Source: Atrichornis clamosus (lineage: Eukaryota; Chordata; Aves; Passeriformes; Menuridae). Taken from it: a stretch of 64,000 nt of DNA. Both the position numbers and the translations under genes were made by a program. Location: positions 124,001 to 188,000 of the forward strand of contig WBMZ01011713.1 of assembly GCA_013400975.1 (NCBI GenBank), written 5' to 3'. Numbering within the stretch: the stretch's first letter is position 1; each line of letters opens with the position of its first letter. The notes under the pieces were generated by a model, which saw only the letters and a list, made by a program, of their open reading frames with translations, was not told where the DNA came from and did no database searches. Positions 1-20,600 of the stretch are shown piece after piece.

Positions 1-2696
<2,696 letters not shown>

Positions 2697-2844
2697 GTTG
2701 TCCGTCGGCCGCCCCCTGACCGCCACTTCCGGGAGCCACTTCCGGGTGCTGCAGTGACGTTACCGGAAGTTGTGCTCCGCTGTTGCCGTGGCGACCGCCG
2801 CCGCTTCCCCCGTCACCCCGCGCTCACGGTCGCCGCCCGTCGCG
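2697..2844. promoter_or_regulatory. Bidirectional promoter of POLR2F and C22orf23
   Basis: Only 148 bp separate the two start codons. The interval has ETS-family cores: ACTTCCGG at 2725-2732 and 2738-2745, and the reverse form CCGGAAGT at 2763-2770. A CRE-like half-site TGACGT lies at 2755-2760. No TATA box is seen and the surroundings (about 2.3-3.1 kb) are CpG rich. ETS/GABP sites in opposite orientations are typical of housekeeping bidirectional promoters; binding itself is inferred. Confidence 0.8.
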
Positions 2845-6074
<3,230 letters not shown>

Positions 6075-6270
6075 GCCAAGGGCAAAACAAGTGCAATTTG
6101 TTCCCACGTCTTCTTCCCAGACTCTTGACATCAGAGACTGGTCTATGTTTCCAGAGAGGGGGCAGCACCATCTGTTGCCTAGACGTAGAAGGCAGGACCA
6201 GTTTGTACATAAACGGTGACAGAAGTTGTGAAATCCTTCCCACACACTGGATCCCTTCTTGCTCAATAAT

Positions 6271-6276
6271 ATTAAA
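6271..6276 (+). promoter_or_regulatory. Poly(A) signal of C22orf23
   Basis: ATTAAA lies about 200 bp after the stop codon, and AATAAT just upstream may help. It is the first canonical-type signal 3' of the gene, giving a short 3' UTR. Confidence 0.6.
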
Positions 6277-6299
6277 GACATGAAAACACATAGCAGTGG

Positions 6300-6965
6300 C
6301 TACCAAAACATGACAAAGCAGAGCCTTCTTTTGCCTATGCAATGCTTCAGAGTACAGGATCCATCCATAGGAATGTCACTCCTTCCCATCTACCCAGAGG
6401 TGGAGGTTTCTTGTGACAACATGATGGTAACACATGCTACCACTCACATCTGTAACCTGCTCACTCCTGTCCCTGTGACTCTGGGAATGGCTCTGGAGGA
6501 AGATGCAGCTCTGTGGCCTTGCACAATCATGAGCCCCTGGCATTGCTGCAAGTCACTGTGACTGTGCAGCAGCAAACCTCTGGTGGCAGCCGAACTGGGC
6601 AGGTCCTCAGGAACACTGCAGAGAGAGGGGATTTCAGCCCAGCGTCTGCTGCCCTTTCCTGTGGGCTTGCTGTGATTTTTTGGTTCCTGAAAGTGTGGTA
6701 TGCAGAATAACCACTGGCTTCCCACAGAGCCTGGAAATGGCTGTTTGCTCACCTCATACACCTCTGTCCTTCAGCAGGCTGAAGCATGATGCTCTGCTTT
6801 TCCTGTGCAAATCCCAGCATAAAGCCCAGTTTCCGATTTCCTTAAGATCCCATCCTTTTCTTCTTAGCAATACTCATCAGCCACTTTCTAAAGCCAGGCA
6901 GCATGTCCTGTTCCTGGGACAGCACGAGTGCACAAAGGAACCAGAAACCAAATCCACAATCATTT
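6300..6965. other. Convergent intergenic gap
   Basis: This lies between the predicted 3' ends of C22orf23 (+) and MICALL1 (-). I see only short unsupported open frames, no splice-supported exon and no repeat that I recognise. Confidence 0.5.
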
Positions 6966-6983
6966 TTTAAATCCAATGTTTCT

Positions 6984-6989
6984 TTTATT
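6984..6989 (-). promoter_or_regulatory. Poly(A) signal of MICALL1
   Basis: The plus-strand TTTATT reads AATAAA on the minus strand, about 1.66 kb downstream of the MICALL1 stop codon. The intervening 6990-8649 would be the 3' UTR. It includes a C8 run near 7600 and a short CA repeat at about 7624-7640. Confidence 0.6.
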
Positions 6990-8649
6990 TCTGTTCAAGT
7001 GAATGGAAGTCATGGAGTTAGTACAGTATAATTTACAAACCAAACTTCTGACAGGGCACAGGGCCAAGGGGTGTCAGGCTGCAGTGATCCCTGTGGCCTT
7101 TGGCAACAGTGATGAGACAGCAGGCTCTAAAGCAGATTTGTTTCTCCTTGGAGAAGAGTTGTGCTTTGGGATCTCCCCTCCCCTACCACTGCTCCTCATC
7201 ATCCTGCTGGGTACGGCAAGGGTGAGATGGCATTACCAGCTCAGGGCTGAGCTGGCCAACTCCCAGCCACAGTGGCTGTGCTGGGATTGAGGAGGGGCTC
7301 GGGTTCCTCTGGTTTTGGGAAACGAGGATCCCTCTCCAGAATGCTACACCAGCCACCTTGCAAGGCACTGCTCCGAGCACTTAGGCTAAAGCCTGTTGGG
7401 TTTTTAGAAGAGACTGCAGCAGATGGCTCAGGGCTGGTTATGTCTAATTTGCTAATGAGAAGGCATGATGAACAGCTGACCAACCAAACACCCATGAAAC
7501 TCTAATTCAGACTGATCCAATAATTCAATAAATAACTCATCTTGGAAGAGAAGGCAGGAAACAAAAATGGAAGGAAGAAGGGATGGTTGGAAGAACACCG
7601 CCCCCCCCATTCCCTCCTCTGATGTACACACACACACACATGACAAATAAAATAAGGGGTTTAAAGTTTTAGAATGGGTTTGAATTAATCTAGTAAAGGA
7701 GGTGTAAAAAATAACCAGCCACATCTGCACGCTTTTAAAGTATACACAGATGAAACTGGATAAAGGTCAGTTGACTGCGCCTCTCTCCCCAGCCGCTCAA
7801 GGGTGGCACTGGTGAGCAGGGACACGAGCTTAGTGCCCCTTGCCGGCACTGAGTCAGTCTTGAGCTTTTCTGCCCTTTCCTGGAAAAGGAACAGTTCCTC
7901 CCTCCAGGAAGGCAGCAGAGTCAGCGGTGTTTAGCAGCAGTGGGGTTCCTGAGTAGGGCACGTGAGCTACGTCCTAGCAGCTGTACACTGTCCCCTTGGG
8001 TCCTCTCAGCCTTGTGATGGAGCCCACCCTGCCCTGGCGCTCAAGGGAGGGGACAGCTCAAAATAAATAGGGCACCAGTTTTTTTGGCTATGGCTCTAGA
8101 GCCTTGTGATGCAGGAGCGTTTTCTTAACCTTTTAGTTTAGGCCAGTAAAACCCAAAGAATCCTGATTCTAATGTCAGTTTTCTCCTGAAGTTAAAAATG
8201 GGGCAGAAAGGGGACAAGAGCGGGCAGGCAGGGAGAGACAGGGAGGCCCACTCCCCTCCTGGCAGAAATCAGAGGCACGTGGAACTGTCACAGTTAGAGC
8301 GGGAGAAGGGACGGGGTGCAGTTAGTGCAAGTTTTCCCAAAAACACGAAACTCCTTCGCTTGCTTCTCAGTTAATGACAAGAGCGCACAATTGGATAACG
8401 TATCTGAAAAGCAAATCCACCTTCTCCCCACCTCGTTAGCAAGGCTTCACGGAGGGGACGGTCATGCTTCTCCGCAGCCTCATAAAGGGGAGGGCTTTGG
8501 CCATTCTCACCCACTCTGGGCTAAGGGCTGGCATCTCCCTGGGGTGGCAGCTCCAATGCCTGGGGAGGGAGCAGGGGGAGAGGCGAGCCAGGGCCAGGGA
8601 GAAGCGAGTCGGGCACGCACTTCCCTCCTGCTGCTGGTGTTCCCCTGCT

Positions 8650-11600
8650 CTAGCTTTTCTCCTTGGGTGACTTGCTCTTGGAGTCATGCTTGTTTCCCAG
8701 CAGCTTAAGCACCTTCATGGGCTTGAATTTGCCTTTCTTCTTGCTCTCAGTCTCCATCTCCTTGTGAAATTCTGGGGTTGCAAAGGGAGGTTGTTACTGC
8801 AGGATGTCAGTGGTTGTACAGACACACTCATGACAACAGGGACAAGAGTGAGAGCCATGAATCAAATCCCTCCACTGTCTGCACACTTCCTCTGATAACA
8901 GGAGGGTGCAGCACAACTGTGCCCCAAACTTTAAAGGCCTTCCAGGAAAGTCTCCCAAGTTTATACAGAATAGATTCAATCTCTCCTGCACAAAATTTCA
9001 TGAATGGCTTGTGCTACCCCTTACTGGGGTCAGCAGTGAAAACGTAACTCCAAAAAGCTTCCCATTTGTTTCTTACCTTTCCTTTTAATCATGGCTTCCA
9101 ACATTTTATCCTCCTCCTCTTCTCTGAAAGAAAGAATGGGAAAGAGGTCAGGAATTCAGCCCTGAAAACAGCTGCTGTATTGTTTAAGGCTAGAGAGCCT
9201 CCTACTTAAAAGCTACAGAGGGGCAGATCCATCACTGTCTTGTGAGCATTTGCTACCAGCAGGATAAATCCCACATGCTGCACGTACCGTCCTGTCTTTC
9301 CCACACAAAGTATTCAAAGAAACACGGATTGGGAAGCCTGGTAAAGGCATCAGCAAAATGGACATCTTGGGACACCCCCACAAGTGTTGTGTTGATGTGT
9401 GGTGCTGAGCTCATGTGGTGCTGAGCAAGACAGGCTATGCTCTTCCCTTCTCCCCCAGCCCACTCCACTCCACACTCACCTCTGCCGGTCCTCGTCCAGG
9501 CAGTTCACAATGGCATTCCTCTGCTCAATGATGGTCACCAGCTCCTGCATCAGCACCTTCTCCCTCCCTCGGTCCTCATCAGTCCAGTCTTTCTCTACCC
9601 AGTCAAATACCAAGGAAGGACAGGCAATTATATGGCTGAAGGAGCACTGAAATTCAGAGCTTTAGGGCAGAAATCTCCAGCGCAATCCCCTCTACCCTGC
9701 CACATTACAGGTCTGCTTGGGCTAGCATTGCTGTGGGGACAGAGCCCTCCATGTGGCATTCCATGGGAACAAAAGAAGCATGTCCCTGCACAAGGCTGGG
9801 GCATGCAATGTGATGGGACAGAGCCTCTAGAGCCAGCTGATTGTGCTAGTATCCCTACAGGTCTGCCTTTTCACCTGAGACCCACCTAGAGAGAGGGAAG
9901 TTGATGCCCTGGGAAAAAAATTATCCTTGTGGGTCCTTTCCAACTCAGGATATTCTATGATTCTATGAAAAAAGGGGTAACCACATGCAGACTGGTGCTT
10001 TACCTGGCTTGTTGAGGAGGCACCGCAGTTCATACTCCACATCCGACTGCCGCTGCTCCAGGTTCTGCTGCTTGAAGCTGCAAAGGAAGGGGGAACTGTT
10101 GGGAACCACTGCAAAGCTCCAGAGAGGCAAAACATTCATCCCAAAGTACAGGGTGAGCTTGGAAAGAACCATCAAGATGCTGATCTCATTCTGTAAAGGC
10201 AGGGAGCCAAGAACCAGTAAGGACCAGCCCCGGCTGCTCAAGGCCTTCCTGGAAGAGATGCTGCAGAGGCTCTGGTGACGTGCTGTGGTTCAGTTCTGGG
10301 TGTATTTGGAGAGTTCTATATGCTTGCCCTTCCTCCCTCCCTTTTCTAGGCAAGGAGGCCCTGGTCAGGATCTCCCCCAGAAGCACTATTTTAGGAGGGC
10401 TAAAGTTCCCCAAGAGAGAAAAAGTTCCCCAAGAGAACATCAGTGCCTCTCCACATGCCTGCACACACTTACATGTAGATGAGCTCCGACTCGTGGCGCA
10501 CCAGCATGTGCTTCTCATGGATGAGTTTGAACCAGTCCACAAGCAGGCTGTCCTCAGGGTTGTCTGCCAAGTAAAAGGACAATTCAGAGCCGTTCCCAGC
10601 CCTGGTGGATTCCATCACCCTGCAGCAGGCTGGGCTCTGCCAACCAGGGGAGGGGCACTGGGTTAGAGCCAACCCAACCTCAGCCTATTCCTGAGTACCA
10701 GAGAGACCTTATCTCTTCTCCCACCTGTTTCCATTCTAGGGACACCTCCATGTCATGGTTGTGACCAATTCTGGAGGCCAGCACAACCTCTAGTGCTCTT
10801 CCAACCCCAGCATCAGCAGGGAGAAAGTCACTATTGCTATCTCTCCAAACCCAGACAGTCCACCCCATATACCATTTTCAGCACTGCGAAGTTTTTCTTC
10901 CAAGGCCACCCCACGGTGCTCCAGCTCGTCCAGCTGGTGCTCAATGGCATCCATCTCCCCATAGATGTCTTCCTCAGGGATGTACTGATCTGTCTGCACC
11001 TGCCAAACCATAAATCAGAGACTTTCACTACCACCAGCCTACAGTTACTAGGGGTAACTCAAAGGCTTGTCAACACTAACAAGGGCAGGGGACAACAGAA
11101 TATTTCACCTAAGTGTGGATCTAAAATCCCCATCCCACTCTGGACCAAAGGGAGAACATAGTGCTTTCATGAACAAGGTCTAGCCTACACACCATCCTCC
11201 CCAGCCACAGCCAGCCGCTGCAATCCTTGCCCACACATGCATCAGCAGGGTCCCTGTATACTGCTGCGACCCTGGGGGATAGCACAGACCCAGCTTTTCC
11301 CTCCTGGTTCCTGAGGGCCCTTTTACCTTGCGTTTGATCAGTGGGAAGCCATGACCTGGTGCAGGAGGACGCACTGGCTTGGAGCCCTTGGGAGGTTTTT
11401 TTGCCGAGGGGGAGGCAGCAGGTGATGGCTTCCGATTGAAGGGGTTCTCTTTGCAGGAAGACTGGAGAGGGGGGACAAAAGGAGATACATGAACATCCAG
11501 GGAAGGGAAGGGATCCCAACAGGTGGGAATGAGCACACAGGGCAGCCCCAGGTTTTGTCCTGCCCCACAGCCTCCTAAAGGAGGAGCACAGCACTCATCT

Positions 11601-14600
11601 CCACCAGAACTTAGTCAAAAAAACAGCTGTGCTCCAATTTGGCATGTTTCTCAGCTTCTAACAAGCACACTGAATTATTTTCCTTCATAGTTCCTTTCCT
11701 ATTTGTTTGGACCACATGACATCCTGCCTCTTCTCTAGCACATGAGAGAGGCAGAGTATAAGCAGAGCCATCATTTAACAAACACAGGCCTGAAGCTTGC
11801 TTTCAGCAGGTCACACATCAAGCCTACCAAAGGGGCAAGCCTGAACTCACAATACTCCTGTGAGCAAGTAATGGATGGGGAAGAAAATCCCCCTGATCTG
11901 GATGGGAGGAAGGTCATCATCTCACCTTCAGCTGTGGTTTGGGTGAGGAAGATGTCTTGGGGCTCCCAGCACCCCCATCTGAAGCCAAGAGGATGGGTGT
12001 AGGGCTAGCCCCAGCCGGAGGCTTGGGGGGCAGTCGGCTGGGGCTGGTCTTTAAGCTGCTGGTGGAGATGCTCCTGCTGGAGTGCAGGATGCTGGGCTGT
12101 GTCTCCCCACTGAAGTTGGCCAGCTCACTGGAGAAGGAGGAGTTGGTGGAGAGGCTGACTGGGACAGCAGGGCTTTCACTTGAGGAGATGCTGGCCAGCG
12201 GCGTATCAGCACTGGAAGTCTTGGCGGCTGTTGGCATGTGCACAGTGGGCTCGGAGGAGCTTTTGGGCACTGAGGCCTCATCAGTGTCTCCCAGCACCTT
12301 GGCTGAACTCTCAGAGTTGATGCTCTCAAGGCTGAGGGCTGGAGACGGGGTGGAGGATGATGGCTCAGAGTGTGACAGCCTGGAGATGGGGTGATGTGCT
12401 GCAAAGCAAAGGGAGAGCTCAGGGAGGAATGAAGGGACAGGCAGGAGAGAAGGAGAGGGTGGCATACACTGGAGACAGGGGTCAGCAAAAGGTCTTGCCT
12501 GCAAACGCTGTGCTCCAATGGGTAGAGAGGATATGGCTAACGCAAGTTTTAGGACAACCATCACTGCATAAAGGTCTGGCCTGCTAGAGTGATGCAGAGG
12601 TGCCTGGGAAGGGGCATCCAAGGGGATGAACAGGGGTTACGGAGGAGGGATAGAGGAGCAGGGTGAAGCTCACCTAGCGGGGAAGCACTGGGGGCTCGTG
12701 GAGCTGGCCGCTTCTTTGCCTTTGGACTGCTGGTGGGAGTGATGCCGTACCAGGGGTGGAGAGGCTTGGCGGCAGTCTCACTCTGCTCCTGCTCAGGGGT
12801 GCTCCTTTGGGTGTCAGCACTTTCCTCTTCCTCCTCATCCTCCTCCTCAAAAGGGTTGTATGGTTTGGGCTCTGTGGCATCAGACCTGCTCTCTTCACTC
12901 CTGGCTTTTCCCACCTCCTCCCCATCCTCCTCCTCTGAAATCCTACTTGGAGTCTCATGGCTATTTCCTGGTGGAGGAGGGGGAGCTGGCTTCTTCTTGG
13001 GCTCTGCTTGCACTAAGGCCATCCATGGTGGGTCCTTGGCTCTTGCAGCAGCTCCACCTCTGGTAGAAGAGAAAGAGAAATCAAGGTGGCAGAGACAAGA
13101 TGGGATGGCAAGGCACTGGAGAGGGACTTAGCCTTTGGGGGGAAGGATGGATGGAGCAGGATGTCTCCCATGCAGAAGCAGCTTTCTCATCCAAGCAGAG
13201 CCCGAATCTTCTCCACAGTGTCTCACTCTCTGTGGGCAAACCTATGGGCCCGAGGGAAGCACAGCCTGCCTGACTTGCCTGCTGGGCCCAGTGTTTTGGC
13301 TTCTGAATATTGCAGCCTCCACCTGCTAAGCAGTGGTAAAGGCTGAGCTTTACGGGCATAACTGCTCTCCCCTCCCCAACACCTTTCCCAGGACAAGCCC
13401 TCCACAAGGCAGACAAGTGTCCCCTTCTCAGTACCCACAAGCAGGGCCCTTTGGCAATCTGCGTGTACCACAGAAATACCTTTCTGAAGCTCCCAAACTC
13501 TTTACAAGCCCTAAGACACAAAGGCCCTGGGAGGTATGGACAAACACTGTCAGCCTGACCCTGTTGGGTTGGCACCTACCAGGAAAGGGACCTTGTCAAA
13601 GCCTACAGTCTCCTAAAAGCAGGGCTGATGGAGAGGGGAGAGAAGACCACAGCTCTGCTGTCCCCATAGCCCCACCTTGCTATGAAGTTTTCAGGTGATC
13701 TGCAAACAGAGGGACCTACCGATCAGAGGAGCAGGGTCTCCCTCGAGGTTTTGGGACAGGAGGGCTGGGTTCAGGTACCCGACCTAGAAAGAAACAGGAT
13801 CAGACTGTCACAACACCAATTACACGAAGAAAGGGGTTAAATCAACACAAGGCACCTCTCAGACATCTTCCCATGGGAAGGTGGCTATTCCCACTCTCTA
13901 AAGACCCCATAGCATTTCTCCTACAGCAGCCAGCTAACTCCAAACATCCCCTTTGCCTTTTTCTCCCCACTTCACCCTGGGAGCTGCACCTCGAGAACTG
14001 ACATGCCCCTCTGTCCCCACACCTGCAAACTCCTCTAGCACTACCATCTTCCCTCCACACTGGCAGCAACCTTTGGAGAGCTCTGGAGAAATACAAGGGA
14101 GCAGACAGGTCTGAAAACTAGTACTGCTCTCCTCACTATGGGGATGGCTGGCCACTGCTCGCAATCAAAGGCCCAGTGTCTGAGCCCAAGATTTATTTGG
14201 AGTCAAAGGAGTGTCAGGCTGCAGCGAAGAAAGGAAACTCATCCAACCTGCAGCCGATCACCTCAGTCTCTGAGGATTTGGAGGTAACCCTGCCACCACT
14301 GTGTTCTCTTACCATTCACCATGCCAGGCCCACACTCACTGCCCTCGCCCTGCAGAATGGACCTGGGCCTGGGGACAGGGTGGGAGACTGGAGGGGAGAG
14401 GGCCGAAGCATCGGTGGCCTTCCTTGGGGCAGGGGTGGGACGTGAGTCTCTAAGCCGTCCATCCAGCGAGCTGGCTTTGTCCTGGGTGAGCAGTGTGGGC
14501 TTGCTGGGGAGGGGAGGCCTGGGGGGAGTTTGGGAGACAGGCGCCCCACTGCCCACATGAGCAGGGGGCATGGCTGTCTCTGCTTTGCTGGCTGTGCTGT

Positions 14601-17600
14601 CCTTCTCCGCTGGGGCAGCAAGGCCCTCTGCAGGCGTACGCGTCTCTGCCATGCTCTCCAGGGAGTCGCCGTTGTCCTTCCCCACCTCTGCTCCTGCAGG
14701 GAGGGCATCCTCTCCCATGCTGTCAGCCCCAGCCTCAGTTCTTAGCTCTGGTGACTGTCGGTCTGGGCTGGGCCTCCTCTCTGCCTTCCCACTCATGGCC
14801 AATTTACCACGATGCTGCGTGCAGACAAAAGTCCCCACCTCCAACCCGGGCTTGTATGACCCCGGGAGCAGAGTGCTGGAGCATTCCTTACACCTGCCAA
14901 CGAGAAGAAAGAGCCTCATGCAATGGAAGGTGCCATGCTGCCTTTCACAGAAGGCAACACACCTCAAAGATCTTTGCAGGGACATGGAGTTAGTTTCCAC
15001 GCCTGGTATTAAATCCTAGCATGCTCTTGGGGAAGTCATTCAAGACAGATGAGGAATAGAGAAATGTCACCATGCCACTGTAGGAGCCCATGGGTAGTTC
15101 ACAACTCAAATACTGCATGCATTTGGGTTCTTCCTTCATCTCAGAAAGGATTTAATAAAAGTGAAAGGGCGACAGTTGGTATTGGGATATGGCATGGTTT
15201 CCAGACTTGGAAGGGGGAGAGGGATTAATCACTCACAGACATGAAACAGGAAACATCAACTGGAATTAGGGAGTAGCTGGTTCAGAACTAGCACAGGGAG
15301 GCTACAGGTTGCCAAGGGTACAGGAGGGTTAAAGAACTGTCATTTACATTTCTTTGTAAAACAAGCCCCCCTCTCCTGCCAAACTCTGATTATTAAATAA
15401 AATTACATCACTTCAGGAAATTACTACCCTGGGGGTTTCAGGAGTAGTCAGGAGAAGCAGCACACAAGCCTGGCCTGGTCTCATGCTCACCTTCACTAAT
15501 GCTGACCATGGCACCCAAAAGGGCCACCACTTTTGGCTGGAAAGACAAGGGAATTATGCAGTAGGGCCATTCTTACACTCTGCCTTGCCTGTTGAAATTG
15601 GGCTAATAATTTGTCCTGTCCTTTGCTGTCTGCCACATCTCCTCGGATCATCCACCCTTTCCCCACTGAGCCTCTGAATGCTTCCTAAAGAGGCCCTCCA
15701 GGCACAAGCATGATATGAAGCACTGCCAACCAAGTCAGCCCTCCTCCACCTGGGAAGGGAGGTGGATAGCACACATGAAAGACAGCCAAGGGCAAGGGGC
15801 TGATCAAGCACTCCCATGAAAACCAGGCTTGTTCCTTCTTGTCTGAATACCTGGTGCTTGCAGCAGCTGGCTGCCCTACACTGCCAGCAAATAATTTTGG
15901 TGAGGAATTCTGCTCTGGGCATCCAGTTGACTGGGATTTCCTTTGAAATGGAGAGCAGAAATGTGAGGACATAGAGACTCTAAAGAGAAGGGGTATGATG
16001 AAATGAGGAGGTGAAAAGCTCAGACAAGGGCAGAAAGCGGTTTGCTTTGAGTTTGCTTTGAGTTTAGTGGAGTCAGCCCACAGAAACTGCTGCCACAGGA
16101 CATTTCTGACCAAACACTGTCCATGAATCAGCATGGGAAAAGAAAACAAAACAGCAAAGAGACAAGAAAATAATGAGACAAAACCTTTGGGATAAAATTG
16201 CAGGAATCTCACTGCCCAGTCTGAAGGGCCGTGAGCTGTGCCATGGCAGGCACGGCGCCTCTCCTGTTTCTGGCCCATGAAGACAGTGTGAATGCTGCAC
16301 CTGCACCCCAAAACTCCTGCTTTTGCCCCAGCCGCAGACGGGAAACTTTTTGGGCACCAGCTCAGCTCCCCTCCTGCAATGCTGTTTCTATGACACACCC
16401 CCAGCTGGCTTAGGCAGGTGAATGAGGCCTCCCATATCTTCCCAATAGCTCAATATTTCTGTCCTCAGATGCCAGCTCTTGTCCTGTGGCCCATGGAGGA
16501 GGTCTCATTCCTTCATCATCAGAGCAGGGAAAGCAAAGTGAAATGATTTCACAGGTGCTGCAGGTAAGGACCTGCACTCAGGGAGTAACCACAGAGCTGC
16601 TGACGTGTAAACCCCCATTCCTCAGTTTGTTAACAGTCTGCAGCTCTCCACATGCTCCCTGAGAGCTCAGCACCACCCAGGCAGCATGGAAGCCTGTATA
16701 TCCAGTTGAGGATGTAGTGGAGTGTAGGTGGAAGGAGGTCTGTAGGATGATGTCATGGCTTAGACCTCATTGGAAGATGAAGGGGGGTTGGTCCTGGGTA
16801 GGCACATGGTAAAGAGGCAAAGCATCCATGTTTATGAAGGTGGGAGAAGCCCAAGAGCCTGGGATCCCAAGTTAGTGAAGTGCGAAAGCACAAGTCGGCA
16901 AGGGAGGCAGGAAGTAGGGTAGGAATGGAGCACAGGGACAAAAGTGGTTTGTCAGACCTCTGGGACAGGGAGCTGGCAGGCAAATAGCACATCTTCACTC
17001 TCATTTCAAGCACTGTCATTGATGCTCTATGTTGCCCAAGGACGCAGGCACACAAAGATGGGGTGCAGCTAGCCACAGACCTCCAGTCTGCCGAGGAGAG
17101 AGGCTGCCCCACCAGGCCTGGCCACGACATACCTGAAGCACTGGCGGTGGTAGAGCTTGCCCTCGGCCAGGTAGCGCTGCACCAGGTGGACGTGCTGCTG
17201 GCAGGCTGCACAGGTGCTGCTGAGCGTGCTGCGCTGGGACTGCTCCGAGGGCTCCGAGGGGGCATCATCCTGGGAAACAACACACAGGCAGCTCAGCATG
17301 GAGGACACGAGCTGCTCCCCAGACCACGGATTCTCCAGAGCAGCTGTTCCCTGTGCAAGGCCCATCTCTGAGGGCTCGTGGCACCGCCCAGGGGCTGACC
17401 TCAGGGGCTGACAATGCTCAGAACAGCTGCTCTGAAGCCCAGACACAGGCAGGCTGCCTCTTCCCAAATTAGAAGGGGCCACTCCAAAAGGTGCCTTGCC
17501 CCTGTGTATGGCTGAAGGGCTGTGGAAGAGACTAATCTTTACCTCAGGCACCAGGGTCCTGCAAGACATTGAAAAATATCCCATCCCAGACAACTGCTAA

Positions 17601-20600
17601 AACCTGAAATGAAAGGCATCTTTTCTGCTCTTCTAGTTCTGCTCTTTGCTCATCTACACGGTTATCCTCACATAGGAAGGAGAGTGTTCGTGCCCTGGAT
17701 GGCTCAAGGAACCATCCAGCACCAATCTACCCAACCTCTTGCCTGCTATGGATAAATTACAGTCCACTGACTCACAGAGAGAAATCACTCTCTCAGCTGG
17801 GGCCCCCAGGGAACCAAAATCCCAAACACCCCTCACACTCAAAATACACAGGCAGCCCCCTGTGACAGGCTCTCTCCCACCTCCTCACCCGCAGTGCAGG
17901 GGGTACCACTGCCTCAGGCTGGCTTTAAGTCAAGAAATTGGGTACCTGTGGTGCTGAAGGAGTCTCAACTGCAGCCACAGGCTTCTTGTGGGACAGCAGA
18001 GGAGGTGAGGAGGCAGCAGTTGGGCGCTTCATTGGCGGAGGGACGCTGGCTGGAGGCAGAAGGGAAGGAGGATCAGGCTTGGAGAGAAGTGGTGACTCAC
18101 ACCACCCATGTGGGGGAAGGGGAGGGGAAAAAAAAATAAAATCGTCCAGCCTTGTGACACAGGACGAGACTTGCCGCTCCCAACACTTCAGTGCTTATTT
18201 TGGGTGGAAGAGACAAACACAATCTAATAATGGGTCGGCTGCGAGGCTGCCAGAGAGCCTGGCCCTGCTGTGGATCCTCTTCTGTGGCCCAGGGATACCA
18301 GCCTCCCACTGTGATTTTATTTACTCATCAAATGCTACTTGGCTTCCTTGTAATCAACTCCCTAAGCAACACGTAAAGCCCAGAGCAGCTGGGGTAGCTG
18401 CTGATGTATTGTTATGGCCCACTGGGCCCTGGGGATTCCAGCCTGTCAGCAGGTCTGTGAAGCATCTCTTGCTGTCAGGGCTCGAACTCACACACCAGCC
18501 CCCAGCGGCATTCTCTGGCTGGGAGACCAGCATCCCTGGAGAAGCATATACAAGTAAAAGAGGTTTATCTGATGTTGTGGCTAAAGAGTGGAACACAGGA
18601 GACCTGGAGCCCTCGTCTCCACCCAGCCGAGGGATGCCCTGGGAGAGCTGTCTCAGAGCACTCAGCTCAGGTTGCAGTTGCAGGGACAGATGAGCTGATT
18701 TGAAACACTCCAGCCTGGCTCCACTAGCTCTGTCCTCCAGTCATTTTACACATACCTACATCTACACGTACCTATGTGATAAAAATTAGCTGTGGTAGGT
18801 GGGCTCCTATCTCCTAATTTAGTGGGTTAGAGGAGATCACAGAGGGGTCTGGTGAGCACCAGGGGTGGTGGCCCAACCCAAACACAGGAATGCAGCACAG
18901 AGGAAGGAGAAAGGCGTTCCTTTTTCCACAGCCTGAGCTATTACATCACTCCCCACCTCTTGTGAAACCTCACCCTAATGTACTCCCTCTTGCAGGCCTT
19001 CCTCAGGGGCACCAGCAAGATGCAGGAGAGGCTCCTCTCCCCTTCCTGACAAACACACAGCTCCCAGCTGCCATAGGAAGGAAGAAGCACGAGGCAGTGC
19101 TGGCTTTCCTGTACTCAAACAGGGGCAAACTGGAAGCCAGAAGGGTGAGAGGATACTCACCTTGGTTGGGGTTGTTGAAATGGTTGTAATACTGAGACAC
19201 GTAAGTCATGATGCTGAGGCAGTCGGGGACTTTCATGGAGACCATATCATTGGGATCTAGCAGGGCTGGGATGCCCAGCTCCCGCTCTGCCAATTCAAAG
19301 GCCTGCAGGAACAGCAGAGAGGCGTTAAGGAGAGAAAGCTGACACTTTATGAAAAATAACAAAAAATAACAAATTGGAAGGACCCTGAGGAAGGTTAAAT
19401 AGTAAGCCTGTGCCATCCCTGATGGACAGAGACTCCCAGACATGCTGCTTTACTAGAAAGGTAACAAGAGAAGCAAGGTTCCCTTCAAGTTTTCACTGAA
19501 AAAAATCCCATGTTTTTCCAGCTCATGGGGACACCAGCAGTGCCCTCACACAAGAGCCTGGCAGAGCCTTGGCTGGCACCATGAAGGGCTGAGGGCTGGC
19601 AGATACTTCCAGTGACACTGAGCTCTACTGAGCGGTGTCCCCAGCCACCCCAAATGCTCACCCCACAGAAACACTGACTCTGCCCATCCTTTCATGCTCT
19701 GGGGTGCCACACCTTCCCCTCCACAATTAACACATCCAACCCAGCTCAACATTCAGCACCCTGCCATGCACGAGCCACTTCAGTACTTTTCTGTGTCTCA
19801 GCAAGCAGAAACAAGGACATTGTGATAAGAAGCACACACCTCCTTCAACTGCATACACGGCTACCTGAAAGGAAGGAATGGAGGAGGAAAAAAGCTGTTT
19901 GAGAGCTTCCCATTTAGCTGTGTGGATTATTGTCTATACCCTGGCCATCCCTCCTCTGAGCCAAGGGCAGTGTACCCACATCGATGTCCAAGGGAGGGGG
20001 GTTGCAAGACTATGGCAGGGACTGAAGAGAAGTAAGCCAGGAGGAGATGAGAGTGGTTTGGGCACTGAATGGTGAGGTACCAGGTGCAGTGTGGGTAGAG
20101 ACTGAAGGTGCCTAGTCTCTGGGCCATGAGATGCTGTGTAGGGTGTGAGATCTGAAGAAAAGGAATAGAGAAATAAAAGAAAAGGGGTATTTGCAGTAAC
20201 TAGGGGTTTAAAAATGCCCCCTGTGGACATCCTACTCAGCTCAACCAGTTCTTTGGACTGAATCTTGCTGAACACAAGGCTGCAAGCAGCAGGGCGTGAG
20301 GAGAGACCACCACTCAGGAGAGACCTGAGACGTCCCTAATAGGACAAGATACCTGTTTGTGGGTTTTGAATGGAAAAAGCTGCTGATGACTGAAAGGGGC
20401 CAACTGGTCTAGGAAAGGACGTGCCAGGACACAACTGGAGAACCCTAATCCTTTGAATCCGAATCACAGAATCACAAAATGGCTGGGATTGAAAGAGATC
20501 TTGGAGATCATATAGTCCAACCCCCTGCTAAAGCAGGCTCACCTAGAGCAGGTGATACAAAATCACATCCAGGTGGGTTTTGAGTATCTCCAGAGCAGGA

